Shown one piece after another: positions 1 through 7,342 of a DNA stretch of 64,000 nt (the first letter of the stretch is position 1; each line of letters starts with the position of its first letter). The notes beneath the pieces were generated by a model, which saw only the letters and a list, made by a program, of their open reading frames with translations, ran no database searches and was not told the origin of the DNA. The DNA is from Nocardioides soli. GTDB taxonomy: Bacteria > Actinomycetota > Actinomycetes > Propionibacteriales > Nocardioidaceae. Where the stretch lies: positions 186,001 to 250,000 of the forward strand of contig NZ_JACHWR010000004.1 of NCBI RefSeq assembly GCF_014191495.1, read 5' to 3'. The translations under genes were made by a program, and so were the position numbers.

Positions 1-63
1 GACGGCGAGGGCGAGCCCGAGGACGCCGAGGTACGCCGCGACCGTGACCACGTAGCTCGTCAT
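1..63 (-). CDS. Membrane protein, N-terminal fragment (runs off the left edge)
   Basis: An ATG at 63-61 overlaps the TGA of the upstream gene (ATGA), a typical translationally coupled pair. The 21 visible codons read MTSYVVTVAAYLGVLGLALA plus a Val, which looks like the first transmembrane helix of an integral membrane protein. The rest lies outside the window. The family cannot be recognised from this fragment; the coupling to the next gene is the main evidence that it is real. Confidence 0.5.
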   Translation of the reverse strand, partial: MTSYVVTVAAYLGVLGLALAV

Positions 64-677
64 CGCGCCCACGCCTGGATCCGCCGCAGCAGCCACCAAC
101 CGGCCAGCAGCCACAGCCAGAGGAAGCCGGTCCGCACGAGCTCGCTCTCGAGGAGCGGCTCGACGAGCGTGCTCAGTTCCGGGTGGTCGGGATCGTCGAC
201 GAGCGGCTGCGCGCGGTGCACGAACGACCAGAGCTCGACCAGTGCGAGGGTCACCGCGAGCGTCGGCCACACCCACCAGCGTCGCGGCACGGGCGCGGCG
301 CGGGTGGGCTCGAGCGCCGGTCCGGGCCGCCAGGCCGCGCGCAGCGCCAGCACGCCGACCAGCGCGCAGGCGATGTCGAGGGCGACCGAGGTCGGCGGCA
401 GCGCGGCCATCGCGGCCGCGACGGCGAGGAGGGCGACGGCGGTCGCCCAGCGATGCCGGGGCGGAGCCGCCGGCGCGGCGGAGGTGGTCCGGAAGCCCCA
501 ACGGCCGGCGTCCGCATAGACGAGGGCGGCGGTACCGCCGAAGAGCAGGATGTCCGGCAGGTAGCGGCGATGCACCATCGCGATCGTCGCCAGGACCAGG
601 ACCGGCAGCGTCGGCTCGGTGAGCAGGGTGCGGAGTCGGCCGGGTCGTCGTCCCACGACCTCCTCGCCGACTGTCAC
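60..677 (-). CDS. Polytopic membrane protein of unknown function
   Basis: About 205 residues from a GTG at 677 (MTVGEEVVGRRPGRL). An ATG-like start further upstream would run into the divergent gene at 719, so the shorter form was chosen. The protein has about four to five hydrophobic stretches (around residues 20-50, 72-110, 135-155 and 180-200) separated by short Arg/Pro-rich loops. Its stop overlaps the ATG of the next membrane protein, so the two are probably co-transcribed and may act together. I do not recognise the family. No clear Shine-Dalgarno precedes the GTG. Confidence 0.6.
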   Translation of the reverse strand: MTVGEEVVGRRPGRLRTLLTEPTLPVLVLATIAMVHRRYLPDILLFGGTAALVYADAGRWGFRTTSAAPAAPPRHRWATAVALLAVAAAMAALPPTSVALDIACALVGVLALRAAWRPGPALEPTRAAPVPRRWWVWPTLAVTLALVELWSFVHRAQPLVDDPDHPELSTLVEPLLESELVRTGFLWLWLLAGWWLLRRIQAWAR

Positions 678-718
678 GTTGTCGAGGCTACGTCGGCCCG
701 AACCCCTACGGTGAGCAT

Positions 719-2287
719 GTGACGACCTGGACTCGGCGGCCAGCACCGACTCGGCGGCCAGCACCGACTCGACAGCCAGCACCCGCTCGACGGCCAGCGC
801 TGACACGACGAGCGGTGTTGGGGGCCGGGGCGCTGGGCGCGCTCGCGGCCTGCTCCTCCGACGGCGACTCACCGACGCAGACGCCGAGTGGGCAGCCGAG
901 CGGGTCAACGTCGGCGTCGCCGACGTCGAGCGGCAAGGTTCCGTGGGCACAGCTGCGCCGCAACGTCGCCGGCCAGCTCGCGCGGCCCAGCGACCCGACG
1001 TACGACCAGGTGCGGCTGCTCCAGAACCCCCGGTACGACGGCGAGCGTCCGCTCGCGGTGCTGTCGGTGGCGTCGGAGCAGGACGTCGCGACGGCGATCG
1101 CGTTCGCCCGCGACCACGACGTGCCGGTCGCGCTCCGGTCGGGCGGGCACAGCTATCCGGGCTGGTCCGGCGGTGGCTCGCCCCGAGCGCTGGTCATCGA
1201 CTGCCGCCCGCTCGACCAGGTGACGCTCGACGGCGCCACGGCCACGATCGGCGCCGGGGCGGCGCTCGCCCACGTCTACCAGGAGATCGGCAGCCGTGGG
1301 CGGGCCATCGGGGGCGGTTCCTGCCCGACGGTCGGGATCGCCGGCCTCACCCTCGGCGGCGGGGTCGGCGTGCTCACCCGCGCGCTGGGGCTGACCTGCG
1401 ACGCCGTCACGTCGATACAGGTCGTGACCGCCGACGGCCGGCTTCGCACCGCCAGCGCCGACGAGGAGCCCGACCTCTACTGGGCGCTGCGCGGCGGAGG
1501 TGGGGGACACCTGGGCATGGTGACGTCGTTCGACTTCGAGACGTCGGCGGCGCCGACGATCAACACCGTCTACCTCGCGTGGCCGTTCAGCGCCGCCGAG
1601 CAGGTGATCGCGGCCTGGCAGCAGTGGGCGCCGAGCGCCGACGATCGGCTCTGGTCGACCCTCAAGGCCCTCGGCGGCGCGCAGCACCCGGGCCAGCCGA
1701 CCCTGCTCCTCTCCGGCACCTGGGTCGGTCCTACCGCGGCTCTCGACGGCCAGCTCGCGGGGCTGCTCAAGGACGTGCCCGCGCCCACGACGCGCTCGGT
1801 GCACACCCGCGGCTACCTCGAGGCGATGCAGGCGTTCGCGGGGTCTCCCGCGCGCGAGGCGTTCGCCGCCACCTCCCACGTGGCGTACGACGAGCTCGAC
1901 GCGCCGGGCATCGCGGACCTCGTCGACCGGGTGCAGGCGGCCCAGGACTCGGGCCTGAAGGAGGCCGGCATCTCGATCGACGCGCTCGGCGGCAAGGCCG
2001 GGGAGGTCGCACCCGGCGACACGGCGTTCGTGCATCGCACGGCGCTCGCGACCGTGCAGTACACCGCCACGTTCCCGCCGGGGAAGCCCGGCGACGCCGA
2101 CGCGTTCGTGCGCGGCTTCCGCGACGCGATGCTCCCGCACTGGGGCAACCACGCCTACGTCAACTACGCCGACGCGACGCTGAAGGACTACCGGACGGCG
2201 TACTTCGGCGACAACGCCGACCGGCTCGCGCAGGCGCGCGCGACGTACGACCCCGACGGCTTCTTCACCCAACCGCAGGACTACTGA
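719..2287 (+). CDS. Exported berberine-bridge-type FAD oxidoreductase (Tat lipoprotein)
   Basis: 522 residues from GTG. The N-terminus carries four 6-residue Arg/Pro repeats, then a twin-arginine signal (TRRAVLGAGALGALAAC) ending in a lipobox-like Cys, so the product is probably exported folded and anchored as a lipoprotein. The PCMH-type FAD domain shows RSGGHSYPGWS, whose His attaches FAD, and GGSCPTVGIAGLTLGGGVG, whose Cys is the second FAD attachment site in bicovalent BBE enzymes. The C-terminus has the BBE module (YVNYAD, then YDPDGFF). Such enzymes oxidise alcohols, sugars or alkaloid-like compounds with oxygen; the substrate here is unknown. It lies just upstream of a VOC gene. Confidence 0.88.
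   Translation: MTTWTRRPAPTRRPAPTRQPAPARRPALTRRAVLGAGALGALAACSSDGDSPTQTPSGQPSGSTSASPTSSGKVPWAQLRRNVAGQLARPSDPTYDQVRLLQNPRYDGERPLAVLSVASEQDVATAIAFARDHDVPVALRSGGHSYPGWSGGGSPRALVIDCRPLDQVTLDGATATIGAGAALAHVYQEIGSRGRAIGGGSCPTVGIAGLTLGGGVGVLTRALGLTCDAVTSIQVVTADGRLRTASADEEPDLYWALRGGGGGHLGMVTSFDFETSAAPTINTVYLAWPFSAAEQVIAAWQQWAPSADDRLWSTLKALGGAQHPGQPTLLLSGTWVGPTAALDGQLAGLLKDVPAPTTRSVHTRGYLEAMQAFAGSPAREAFAATSHVAYDELDAPGIADLVDRVQAAQDSGLKEAGISIDALGGKAGEVAPGDTAFVHRTALATVQYTATFPPGKPGDADAFVRGFRDAMLPHWGNHAYVNYADATLKDYRTAYFGDNADRLAQARATYDPDGFFTQPQDY
734..805 (+). repeat. Four 18-bp in-frame tandem repeats in the signal-peptide n-region
   Basis: Units at 734-751, 752-769, 770-787 and 788-805. The first two are identical (cggcggccagcaccgact) and the other two are diverged. 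They encode RRPAPT, RRPAPT, RQPAPA and RRPALT immediately before the Tat motif, giving an unusually long basic n-region that could vary in length by slippage. Confidence 0.85.
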
Positions 2288-2361
2288 GCCGGACTACCGA
2301 GCAGGACGACTGGGCAGGAACCGAGTGGACGGCGGCCGGCCGGAATGGGCACCGTGTCGCC

Positions 2362-2754
2362 ATGGCATCTCGACTCTCGAACTTCTGCTTCGACGCCCAC
2401 GACACGTTCGCGCAGGCCCGGTGGTGGGGCCAGGTGCTCGACGACTTCGTCTTCGACCCGAGCGACACCGAGCCCGGCTGGAACCATGAGGGCGCCGGGG
2501 AGTCCGGGCTGGAGGGCCCCGACGACCGGTACCTGCTCTTCCTCAAGGTCCCCGAGGACAAGGCGATCAAGAACCGGGTGCATCCCTGCCTGCGCCCGAC
2601 GGACCGCTCCCGCGACGAGGAGGTCGAGCGGATCCTGGGCCTGGGCGCGACGCTCGTCAACGACCTGCGCGACGGTGACAAGGGGTGGGCGGTGCTCGCC
2701 GATCCGGAGGGCAACGAGTTCTGCGTGCTCACGCGCTACCAGCCATCTGCCTGA
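2362..2754 (+). CDS. VOC-superfamily (glyoxalase-like) protein
   Basis: 130 residues from ATG. The sequence has one complete VOC half-module: the opening FCFDAHDTFAQARWWGQVL is the usual beta1-alpha1 segment, and it closes with GWAVLADPEGNEFCVL, where the late Glu is the common metal-ligand or catalytic position. It resembles the many small actinobacterial glyoxalase/bleomycin-resistance-like proteins of unknown substrate. It is separated from hsaA by a terminator-like hairpin and the KstR box, so it is probably not part of the steroid operon. Confidence 0.75.
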   Translation: MASRLSNFCFDAHDTFAQARWWGQVLDDFVFDPSDTEPGWNHEGAGESGLEGPDDRYLLFLKVPEDKAIKNRVHPCLRPTDRSRDEEVERILGLGATLVNDLRDGDKGWAVLADPEGNEFCVLTRYQPSA

Positions 2755-2806
2755 AGGGCTGGGGCTGAAGGGCTGGGGCTGAAGTGCTGGGCCTGAAGGC
2801 CTCACC
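2751..2806. repeat. Degenerate 14-bp tandem repeat over a stop codon
   Basis: Units CTGAAGGGCTGGGG at 2751-2764 and 2765-2778 are identical; 2779-2792 and 2793-2806 are diverged. The TGA stop of the VOC gene lies in the first unit, and the duplication extends into the intergenic region. Confidence 0.8.
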
Positions 2807-2813
2807 CTTCAGG
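2792..2813. terminator. Hairpin between the VOC gene and the hsa promoter
   Basis: Perfect 8-bp arms CCTGAAGG (2792-2799) and CCTTCAGG (2806-2813) with a 6-nt loop. There is no long T-tract, which is usual in high-GC actinobacteria. It would separate the VOC gene from the KstR-controlled hsa operon. Confidence 0.5.
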
Positions 2814-2865
2814 ATCCGTTCTCAGGCAAGTTCTGAAGGCAAGGCATCCCTGTCTCGACCGAAAC

Positions 2866-2879
2866 AAGAACGTGTTCTA
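2866..2879 (+). promoter_or_regulatory. KstR-type operator upstream of hsaA
   Basis: AAGAACGTGTTCTA matches the KstR consensus TnnAACnnGTTnnA except for the first base. A TAGTAT that fits a -10 element follows immediately (2878-2883), so bound repressor would occlude the promoter. The hsaA start at 2919 has its own Shine-Dalgarno (ACAGGAG), leaving a short leader. Confidence 0.85.
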
Positions 2880-2918
2880 GTATTGCCTGGCAGTGCTTTT
2901 CACCTGACAGGAGATGCG

Positions 2919-4085
2919 ATGTCCCAGGCTGTTCTCGACGGCGTCCGCGACCTGCTGCCCGGCATCCGGGAGCGGGCCGACGAGGCCGAGCGACTTCGCG
3001 TGGTGCCCGAAGCCTCGATCAAGGAGCTGGAGGAGGTCGGGTTCTTCCGGCTGCTCCAGCCGAAGCGCTTCGACGGCCTCGAGGCCGACCCCGTCGACTT
3101 CTACTCCGCGGTGCGCGACATCGCGGGTGCGTGCGCCTCCACCGGCTGGGTCTCCAGCGTGGTCGGCGTGCACCCGTGGCAGGTCGCGCTCTTCCCCGAC
3201 GAGGCCCAGCAGGCGGTCTGGGGCGCCGACTCCACGACCCGGCTGAGCTCGTCGTACGCCCCGACCGGCAAGGCGACCGTCACCGACGGCGGCTACACGC
3301 TCTCCGGCAAGTGGAGCTTCTCCTCCGGCTGCGACCACTGCAGCTGGGTGCTGCTGGGCGGCCTGGTCTTCAACGCGGACGGCAACGTCATCGACTTCAA
3401 GACCTTCATGGTGCCGCGGGAGAACTACACGATCGTCGACGTCTGGCACATGGTCGGCCTCTCCGGCACCGGCTCCAACGACATCGTGGTCGACGAGGTC
3501 TTCGTGCCCGAGGCGTTCACGCTGAGCATGAGCGACACCGGCCGCTGCCTCGGCCCCGGTCAGGAGCAGAACACCTCCGACCTCTACAAGCTGCCCTTCC
3601 ACTCGATCTTCACCGGCACCATCACCACGCCGATCATCGGCATGGCGCGGGGGGCGTACGCCGAGCACGTGGAGATGCAGCAGAAGCGGGTGCGCGCGGC
3701 GTACCTCGGCGAGAAGGCGTCCCTCGACCCGTTCGCCGCGGTCCGGATCGCGCGGGCGAGCTCGGAGATCGACGCGGCCTGGGCGCTGCTGGTCAACAAC
3801 ATCCGCGAGGAGCAGGCCCACGTCGCCAAGGGCGAGCAGATCCCGCTCGAGCTGCGGCTGCGGGTGCGCCGCGACCAGGTGCTCGGCACCCAGCGCGCCA
3901 TCGACGCCATCGACTCGCTCTTCGAGGCCTCGGGCGGCCGCGCGCTCGCCACGGGCACCTACCTGCAGCGGGCCTGGCGCGACGCCCACGCGGGCCGCGT
4001 GCACGCCGCCAACGACCCGGAGCGGGCGCTGCAGATGTACGGCGCGCATCAGTTCGGCCACAAGGTCGACCCGGGGATGTACTGA
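2919..4085 (+). CDS. hsaA: HsaA, 3-HSA 4-hydroxylase oxygenase subunit
   Basis: 388 residues from ATG 2919, chosen because ACAGGAG lies just upstream; longer in-frame forms would start before the promoter. The protein has the acyl-CoA-dehydrogenase-like fold of group D flavin monooxygenases (GACASTGWVSSVVGVHPWQVALFP, SGKWSFSSGCDHCSW and the C-terminal MYGAHQFGHKVDP). HsaA uses reduced flavin from HsaB to hydroxylate 3-HSA to the catechol 3,4-DHSA, before ring A cleavage. hsaD begins 3 bp downstream. Length and motifs match the Mycobacterium and Rhodococcus enzymes well. Confidence 0.93.
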   Translation: MSQAVLDGVRDLLPGIRERADEAERLRVVPEASIKELEEVGFFRLLQPKRFDGLEADPVDFYSAVRDIAGACASTGWVSSVVGVHPWQVALFPDEAQQAVWGADSTTRLSSSYAPTGKATVTDGGYTLSGKWSFSSGCDHCSWVLLGGLVFNADGNVIDFKTFMVPRENYTIVDVWHMVGLSGTGSNDIVVDEVFVPEAFTLSMSDTGRCLGPGQEQNTSDLYKLPFHSIFTGTITTPIIGMARGAYAEHVEMQQKRVRAAYLGEKASLDPFAAVRIARASSEIDAAWALLVNNIREEQAHVAKGEQIPLELRLRVRRDQVLGTQRAIDAIDSLFEASGGRALATGTYLQRAWRDAHAGRVHAANDPERALQMYGAHQFGHKVDPGMY

Positions 4086-4088
4086 CCG

Positions 4089-5003
4089 ATGGCGGACTTC
4101 TCCCAGGAGAGCACCCGCCGCTCTGCCCAGGTGAAGGCAGGGTCAGTGAAGGCAGGGTTGAGCGAGACCACCCTCAACTACTACGAGGCGGGGGCCGCGA
4201 CCGCGATCGGCGGCGGCCTGCCGCTGGTCATGCTGCACGGCGGGGGGCCGGGGGCGTCGGCGTGGTCGAACTTCGGTACGGCGCTGCCGAGGTTCGCCAC
4301 GTCGTTCCGGACCCTGCTGGTCGACCAGCCGGGCTTCGGCGGTTCGGACAAGCCACCCGTCGTCGGCAACTACTACCGGTTCGCGGCCGAGCACGTCGTC
4401 GCGCTGCTCGACGAGCTGGGCATCGAGCGGGTGCACCTGCTCGGCAACAGCCTCGGCGGCGGTACGGCGATGCGGCTGGCGCTCACCCACCCCGACCGGG
4501 TCGGGCGGCTGGTGCTGATGGGTCCGGGCGGGCTCTCGCTCAACCTCTTCCACGCCGACCCCACCGAGGGCGTGCAGCGGCTGATGGACTTCGGGGCCGA
4601 CCCGACCCGCGAGCGTCTGCGCGCGTTCATCTCGACCATGGTCGTCAACCAGCAGCTGGTCACCGACGAGCTCGTGGAGGAGCGCTTCGCCGACGCCACC
4701 GCGCCGGGTGCCCTGGACGCGATGCGCTCGATGGGGATGTCGTTCTGGAACCCCGAGACCGCCGAGGACGGCATGCTCTGGCGCGAGGCCCACCGGCTGC
4801 GCAAGCACACGCTGCTGACCTGGGGCCGCGAGGACCGGGTGAACCCGCTCGACGGCGCGTTCGCCGCGCTCAAGCTGATCCCGAAGGCGCAGCTGCACGT
4901 CTTCCCCAACTGCGGCCACTGGGCGCAGATCGAGGCCGCGGACGAGTTCGCGGAGGTCTCGACCGCCTTCCTGGCTCGCCACGTCGAAAGGACGAAGCAG
5001 TGA
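4089..5003 (+). CDS. hsaD: HsaD, meta-cleavage product hydrolase (4,9-DSHA hydrolase)
   Basis: 304 residues with an alpha/beta-hydrolase fold. The oxyanion-hole motif HGGGPGASAWSNF is near residues 50-62. The nucleophile is Ser121 in GNSLGGG, the acid is probably Asp249 (GREDR), and the catalytic His is 277 (NCGHWAQ). The enzyme cleaves the C-C bond of the HsaC product, releasing HIP and 2-hydroxyhexa-2,4-dienoate. The residues between 10 and 25 contain a small duplication (VKAGSVKAG). Its stop overlaps the GTG of hsaC, so the two are translationally coupled. Confidence 0.93.
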   Translation: MADFSQESTRRSAQVKAGSVKAGLSETTLNYYEAGAATAIGGGLPLVMLHGGGPGASAWSNFGTALPRFATSFRTLLVDQPGFGGSDKPPVVGNYYRFAAEHVVALLDELGIERVHLLGNSLGGGTAMRLALTHPDRVGRLVLMGPGGLSLNLFHADPTEGVQRLMDFGADPTRERLRAFISTMVVNQQLVTDELVEERFADATAPGALDAMRSMGMSFWNPETAEDGMLWREAHRLRKHTLLTWGREDRVNPLDGAFAALKLIPKAQLHVFPNCGHWAQIEAADEFAEVSTAFLARHVERTKQ

Positions 5004-5902
5004 CCATCGACATCAAGTCCATGGGCTACGTCCGCGTGGCCAGCACCGATCTCGAGCGGTGGAGGCTGTTCGCGGGCAAGGTGCTCGGTCTCGCCGAGGG
5101 GCGGGGTCCGAACCCGGACCACCAGTACTGGCGCATCGACGAGGTCTCGGCCCGGCTCGTGGTCTTCCCGGCCGACGTCGACCAGCTCTCGTGCGTCGGC
5201 TGGGAGGTCGCCGACCACCGCGCCCTGCAGGAGGCCCGCGAGCACCTGCAGAAGGCCGGCGTCGAGTTCGAGGAGGGCACCCAGGCCGAGCTCGACGAGC
5301 GCCGGGTGCAGGAGCTGGTGCGGTTCACCGACCCGTTCGACAACGTCTTCGAGCTCTTCCACGGCATCACCTACGAGTCGCGCCCGGTGGTCACGCCGTA
5401 CGCCGCGAGGTTCGTCACCGGCGACCAGGGCATGGGTCACATCGTGCTGCCGGTGACCGACGACGTGGAGGCGCTGCGGTTCTACGCCGACGTGCTCGGC
5501 TTCCGGCTGCGCGACTCGATGAGCATGCCGGGGGAGTTCGTCGGCAAGGCGCCCGGCTCGAAGGTGTGGCTGCGCTTCCTCGGGGTCAACCCGCGGCACC
5601 ACTCGCTGGCCTTCCTGCCGATGCCTAACCCGTCGAAGTGCGTGCACATCATGCTCGAGGTCGACGAGCTCGACCACGTCGGCCGTGCGCTGGAGCGGGT
5701 GCGCAAGCACCAGGCGCCGCTGTCGGCGACCCTGGGCCGGCACATGAACGACGAGATGATCTCGTTCTACGTCAGGTCGCCGGGCGGCTTCGACGTCGAG
5801 TTCGGCACCGACGGGCTCACCGTCGAGGACGCGAAGTGGGTCGCGCGGGAGTCGACGGCCGTGTCGTACTGGGGACACGACTTCAGCGCCGGAGCACAGT
5901 GA
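5000..5902 (+). CDS. hsaC: HsaC, extradiol (type I) 3,4-DHSA dioxygenase
   Basis: 300 residues from a GTG that overlaps the hsaD stop (GTGA). Two VOC-type domains are present; the C-terminal one carries the 2-His-1-Glu iron site: His147 (GMGHIVLPV), His201 or its neighbour in NPRHHSLAF, and Glu267 (DVEFGTDG). HsaC opens the catecholic A ring between C4 and C5 with dioxygen, giving 4,9-DSHA for HsaD. It is the third gene of the hsa operon. Confidence 0.93.
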   Translation: MTIDIKSMGYVRVASTDLERWRLFAGKVLGLAEGRGPNPDHQYWRIDEVSARLVVFPADVDQLSCVGWEVADHRALQEAREHLQKAGVEFEEGTQAELDERRVQELVRFTDPFDNVFELFHGITYESRPVVTPYAARFVTGDQGMGHIVLPVTDDVEALRFYADVLGFRLRDSMSMPGEFVGKAPGSKVWLRFLGVNPRHHSLAFLPMPNPSKCVHIMLEVDELDHVGRALERVRKHQAPLSATLGRHMNDEMISFYVRSPGGFDVEFGTDGLTVEDAKWVARESTAVSYWGHDFSAGAQ

Positions 5903-5946
5903 GACCGGGTGCGGCCGATGTCGCCGGGAGTGGGAACATCGATCTC

Positions 5947-6645
5947 ATGAGCTCGGAGCCCAGTGACGAGATCCAGGGGGGTCACGAGATCCCGGAGGGG
6001 CACGGCATCCCGGAGGGGATGAGCCCGGACGCCAGGGAGACCTGGCCCAGCCCGGAGCTGATCATCTCCTGGCTCGGCGACCAGGAGGTCGACTTCGAGT
6101 TCCGGCCGGGCGAGGACGTCGCCGTCCACGACGACCCGGAGGCGGTGTACGCCGCGCGGCGGTTCCGGGACGTGCTGGGCCGCTTCGCCTCGGGCGTGAC
6201 CGTGGTCACCGCCATCAGCAACGACGCCCCCGTCGGCCTGACCTGCCAGTCCTTCTCGAGCGTGTCCCTCGACCCGCCGCTGGTGCTCTTCATCCCGGCG
6301 AAGACGTCGCGGGCCTGGCCGCTGATCCAGCGGTCGGGGAAGTTCTGCGTGAACCTGCTCGGCGCCGACCAGGCCGAGCTGTCCAACACGATGGCCAGCC
6401 GCGGCACCGACAAGTTCGCCGAGGTGAAGTGGTCGCCCGCGCCTCAGACCGGGTCGCCGCTGCTCGACGGCGCGATCGCGCACATCGACTGCTCGATCCA
6501 CTCCGTGCACGAGGCCGGCGACCACTACGTCGTGATCGGCCGGGTGCTCGACCTGATCACCGACGACGGGGTCGAGGGCTCCGACGCAGACCTCGACCCG
6601 CTGCTGTTCTACCGCGGGCAGTACCGGACGACCGACCCTCGCTGA
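5947..6645 (+). CDS. hsaB: HsaB, flavin reductase component of the HsaAB monooxygenase
   Basis: 232 residues if started at ATG 5947. The flavin-reductase domain begins near residue 70 (RRFRDVLGRFASGVTVVTA) and includes GLTCQSFSSVSLDPPLVLF and the late YRGQY segment. It supplies reduced FMN/FAD to HsaA. The roughly 65-residue acidic N-terminal part, with the repeat EIPEGHGIPEG, makes it longer than the usual HsaB of about 190 residues. A second ATG at 6019 (MSPDARETW) would shorten it but has GGAGGGG directly abutting it. It is the last hsa gene, ending before a 32-bp palindrome. Confidence 0.9.
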   Translation: MSSEPSDEIQGGHEIPEGHGIPEGMSPDARETWPSPELIISWLGDQEVDFEFRPGEDVAVHDDPEAVYAARRFRDVLGRFASGVTVVTAISNDAPVGLTCQSFSSVSLDPPLVLFIPAKTSRAWPLIQRSGKFCVNLLGADQAELSNTMASRGTDKFAEVKWSPAPQTGSPLLDGAIAHIDCSIHSVHEAGDHYVVIGRVLDLITDDGVEGSDADLDPLLFYRGQYRTTDPR

Positions 6646-6659
6646 GAGTCTTCCGCTGA

Positions 6660-6691
6660 GGGAGTTTCGTCGGCCGGCCGACGAAACTCCC
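6660..6691. terminator. Perfect 32-bp palindrome between convergent genes
   Basis: The arms are GGGAGTTTCGTCGGCC (6660-6675) and its exact complement (6676-6691). It sits between the hsaB stop and the convergent stop at 6713, the right place for a bidirectional terminator. A diverged copy with the same core occurs at 46647-46678. Confidence 0.7.
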
Positions 6692-6712
6692 ACGTCCGTC
6701 GGAGCGGCCCCG

Positions 6713-7342
6713 TCACACCAGGTCGCGCACCCGTGCGACCAGGGAGTCGACGACCGCCTGGCTGACCGCCGCCTGCACCTGAGCCTCCAGGGCCGCCTGG
6801 TCGTCGAGGTTCGCCAGCAGGGCGTGCAGGTCGAGGTCCTCGATGGCGCGGGTGAGGACGTCGTCCATCGGGAGCGCCGCGTCGACCACCGAGTCCGGGA
6901 CGGCGCGGATCACGGCCTCGAGGACGCCGTTGAGGTCGGCCGTGTCGAGGGCCTCGTCGACCAGGTCGGAGGCCGCCGGCAATGTGCCGTCCCCCTGCAT
7001 CCGGGCGACCGCGGCCAGCAGCCCGTCGCGCAGGGCGTCGGCCTGGTCGTCGGCCTGGGCGTCGGCCTGGGCACCCGCGCCGCTCCGGGCGAGCTCGAGC
7101 GTGAGCGCCTCGCGACTGGTGCCCAGGGTGCAGGCGGCCTCGTCGAGGCCGATCAGCACGAGCTGCTCGGTGAGCGCCTCGATCCGCTCGGACTGCGACG
7201 TGACGTCGCGCACCACGCAGGGGTCGGCCGGGCGGAGCGGCTCGAACTGGCCGCCGCCGTACGCGAGGTGGACGGCGAGTACGCCGCCGACCAGGGCGAC
7301 GGCGACGGCCGGCAGCCCGAGGGCGGAGAGCCGGGGGCTCAC
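6713..7342 (-). CDS. Membrane-anchored protein of unknown function, coupled to an MFS gene
   Basis: 209 residues from a GTG at 7342 overlapping the MFS stop (GTGA). One N-terminal transmembrane helix (about residues 5-25) is followed by a mainly helical, Ala/Asp-rich domain with a hydrophilic AQADAQADDQAD stretch near the middle. It is probably exported and anchored by its N-terminus. A Cys at CVVRD and a second in ACTLG could form a disulfide. No family was recognised. The overlap with the transporter suggests the two act together. Confidence 0.65.
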   Translation of the reverse strand: MSPRLSALGLPAVAVALVGGVLAVHLAYGGGQFEPLRPADPCVVRDVTSQSERIEALTEQLVLIGLDEAACTLGTSREALTLELARSGAGAQADAQADDQADALRDGLLAAVARMQGDGTLPAASDLVDEALDTADLNGVLEAVIRAVPDSVVDAALPMDDVLTRAIEDLDLHALLANLDDQAALEAQVQAAVSQAVVDSLVARVRDLV

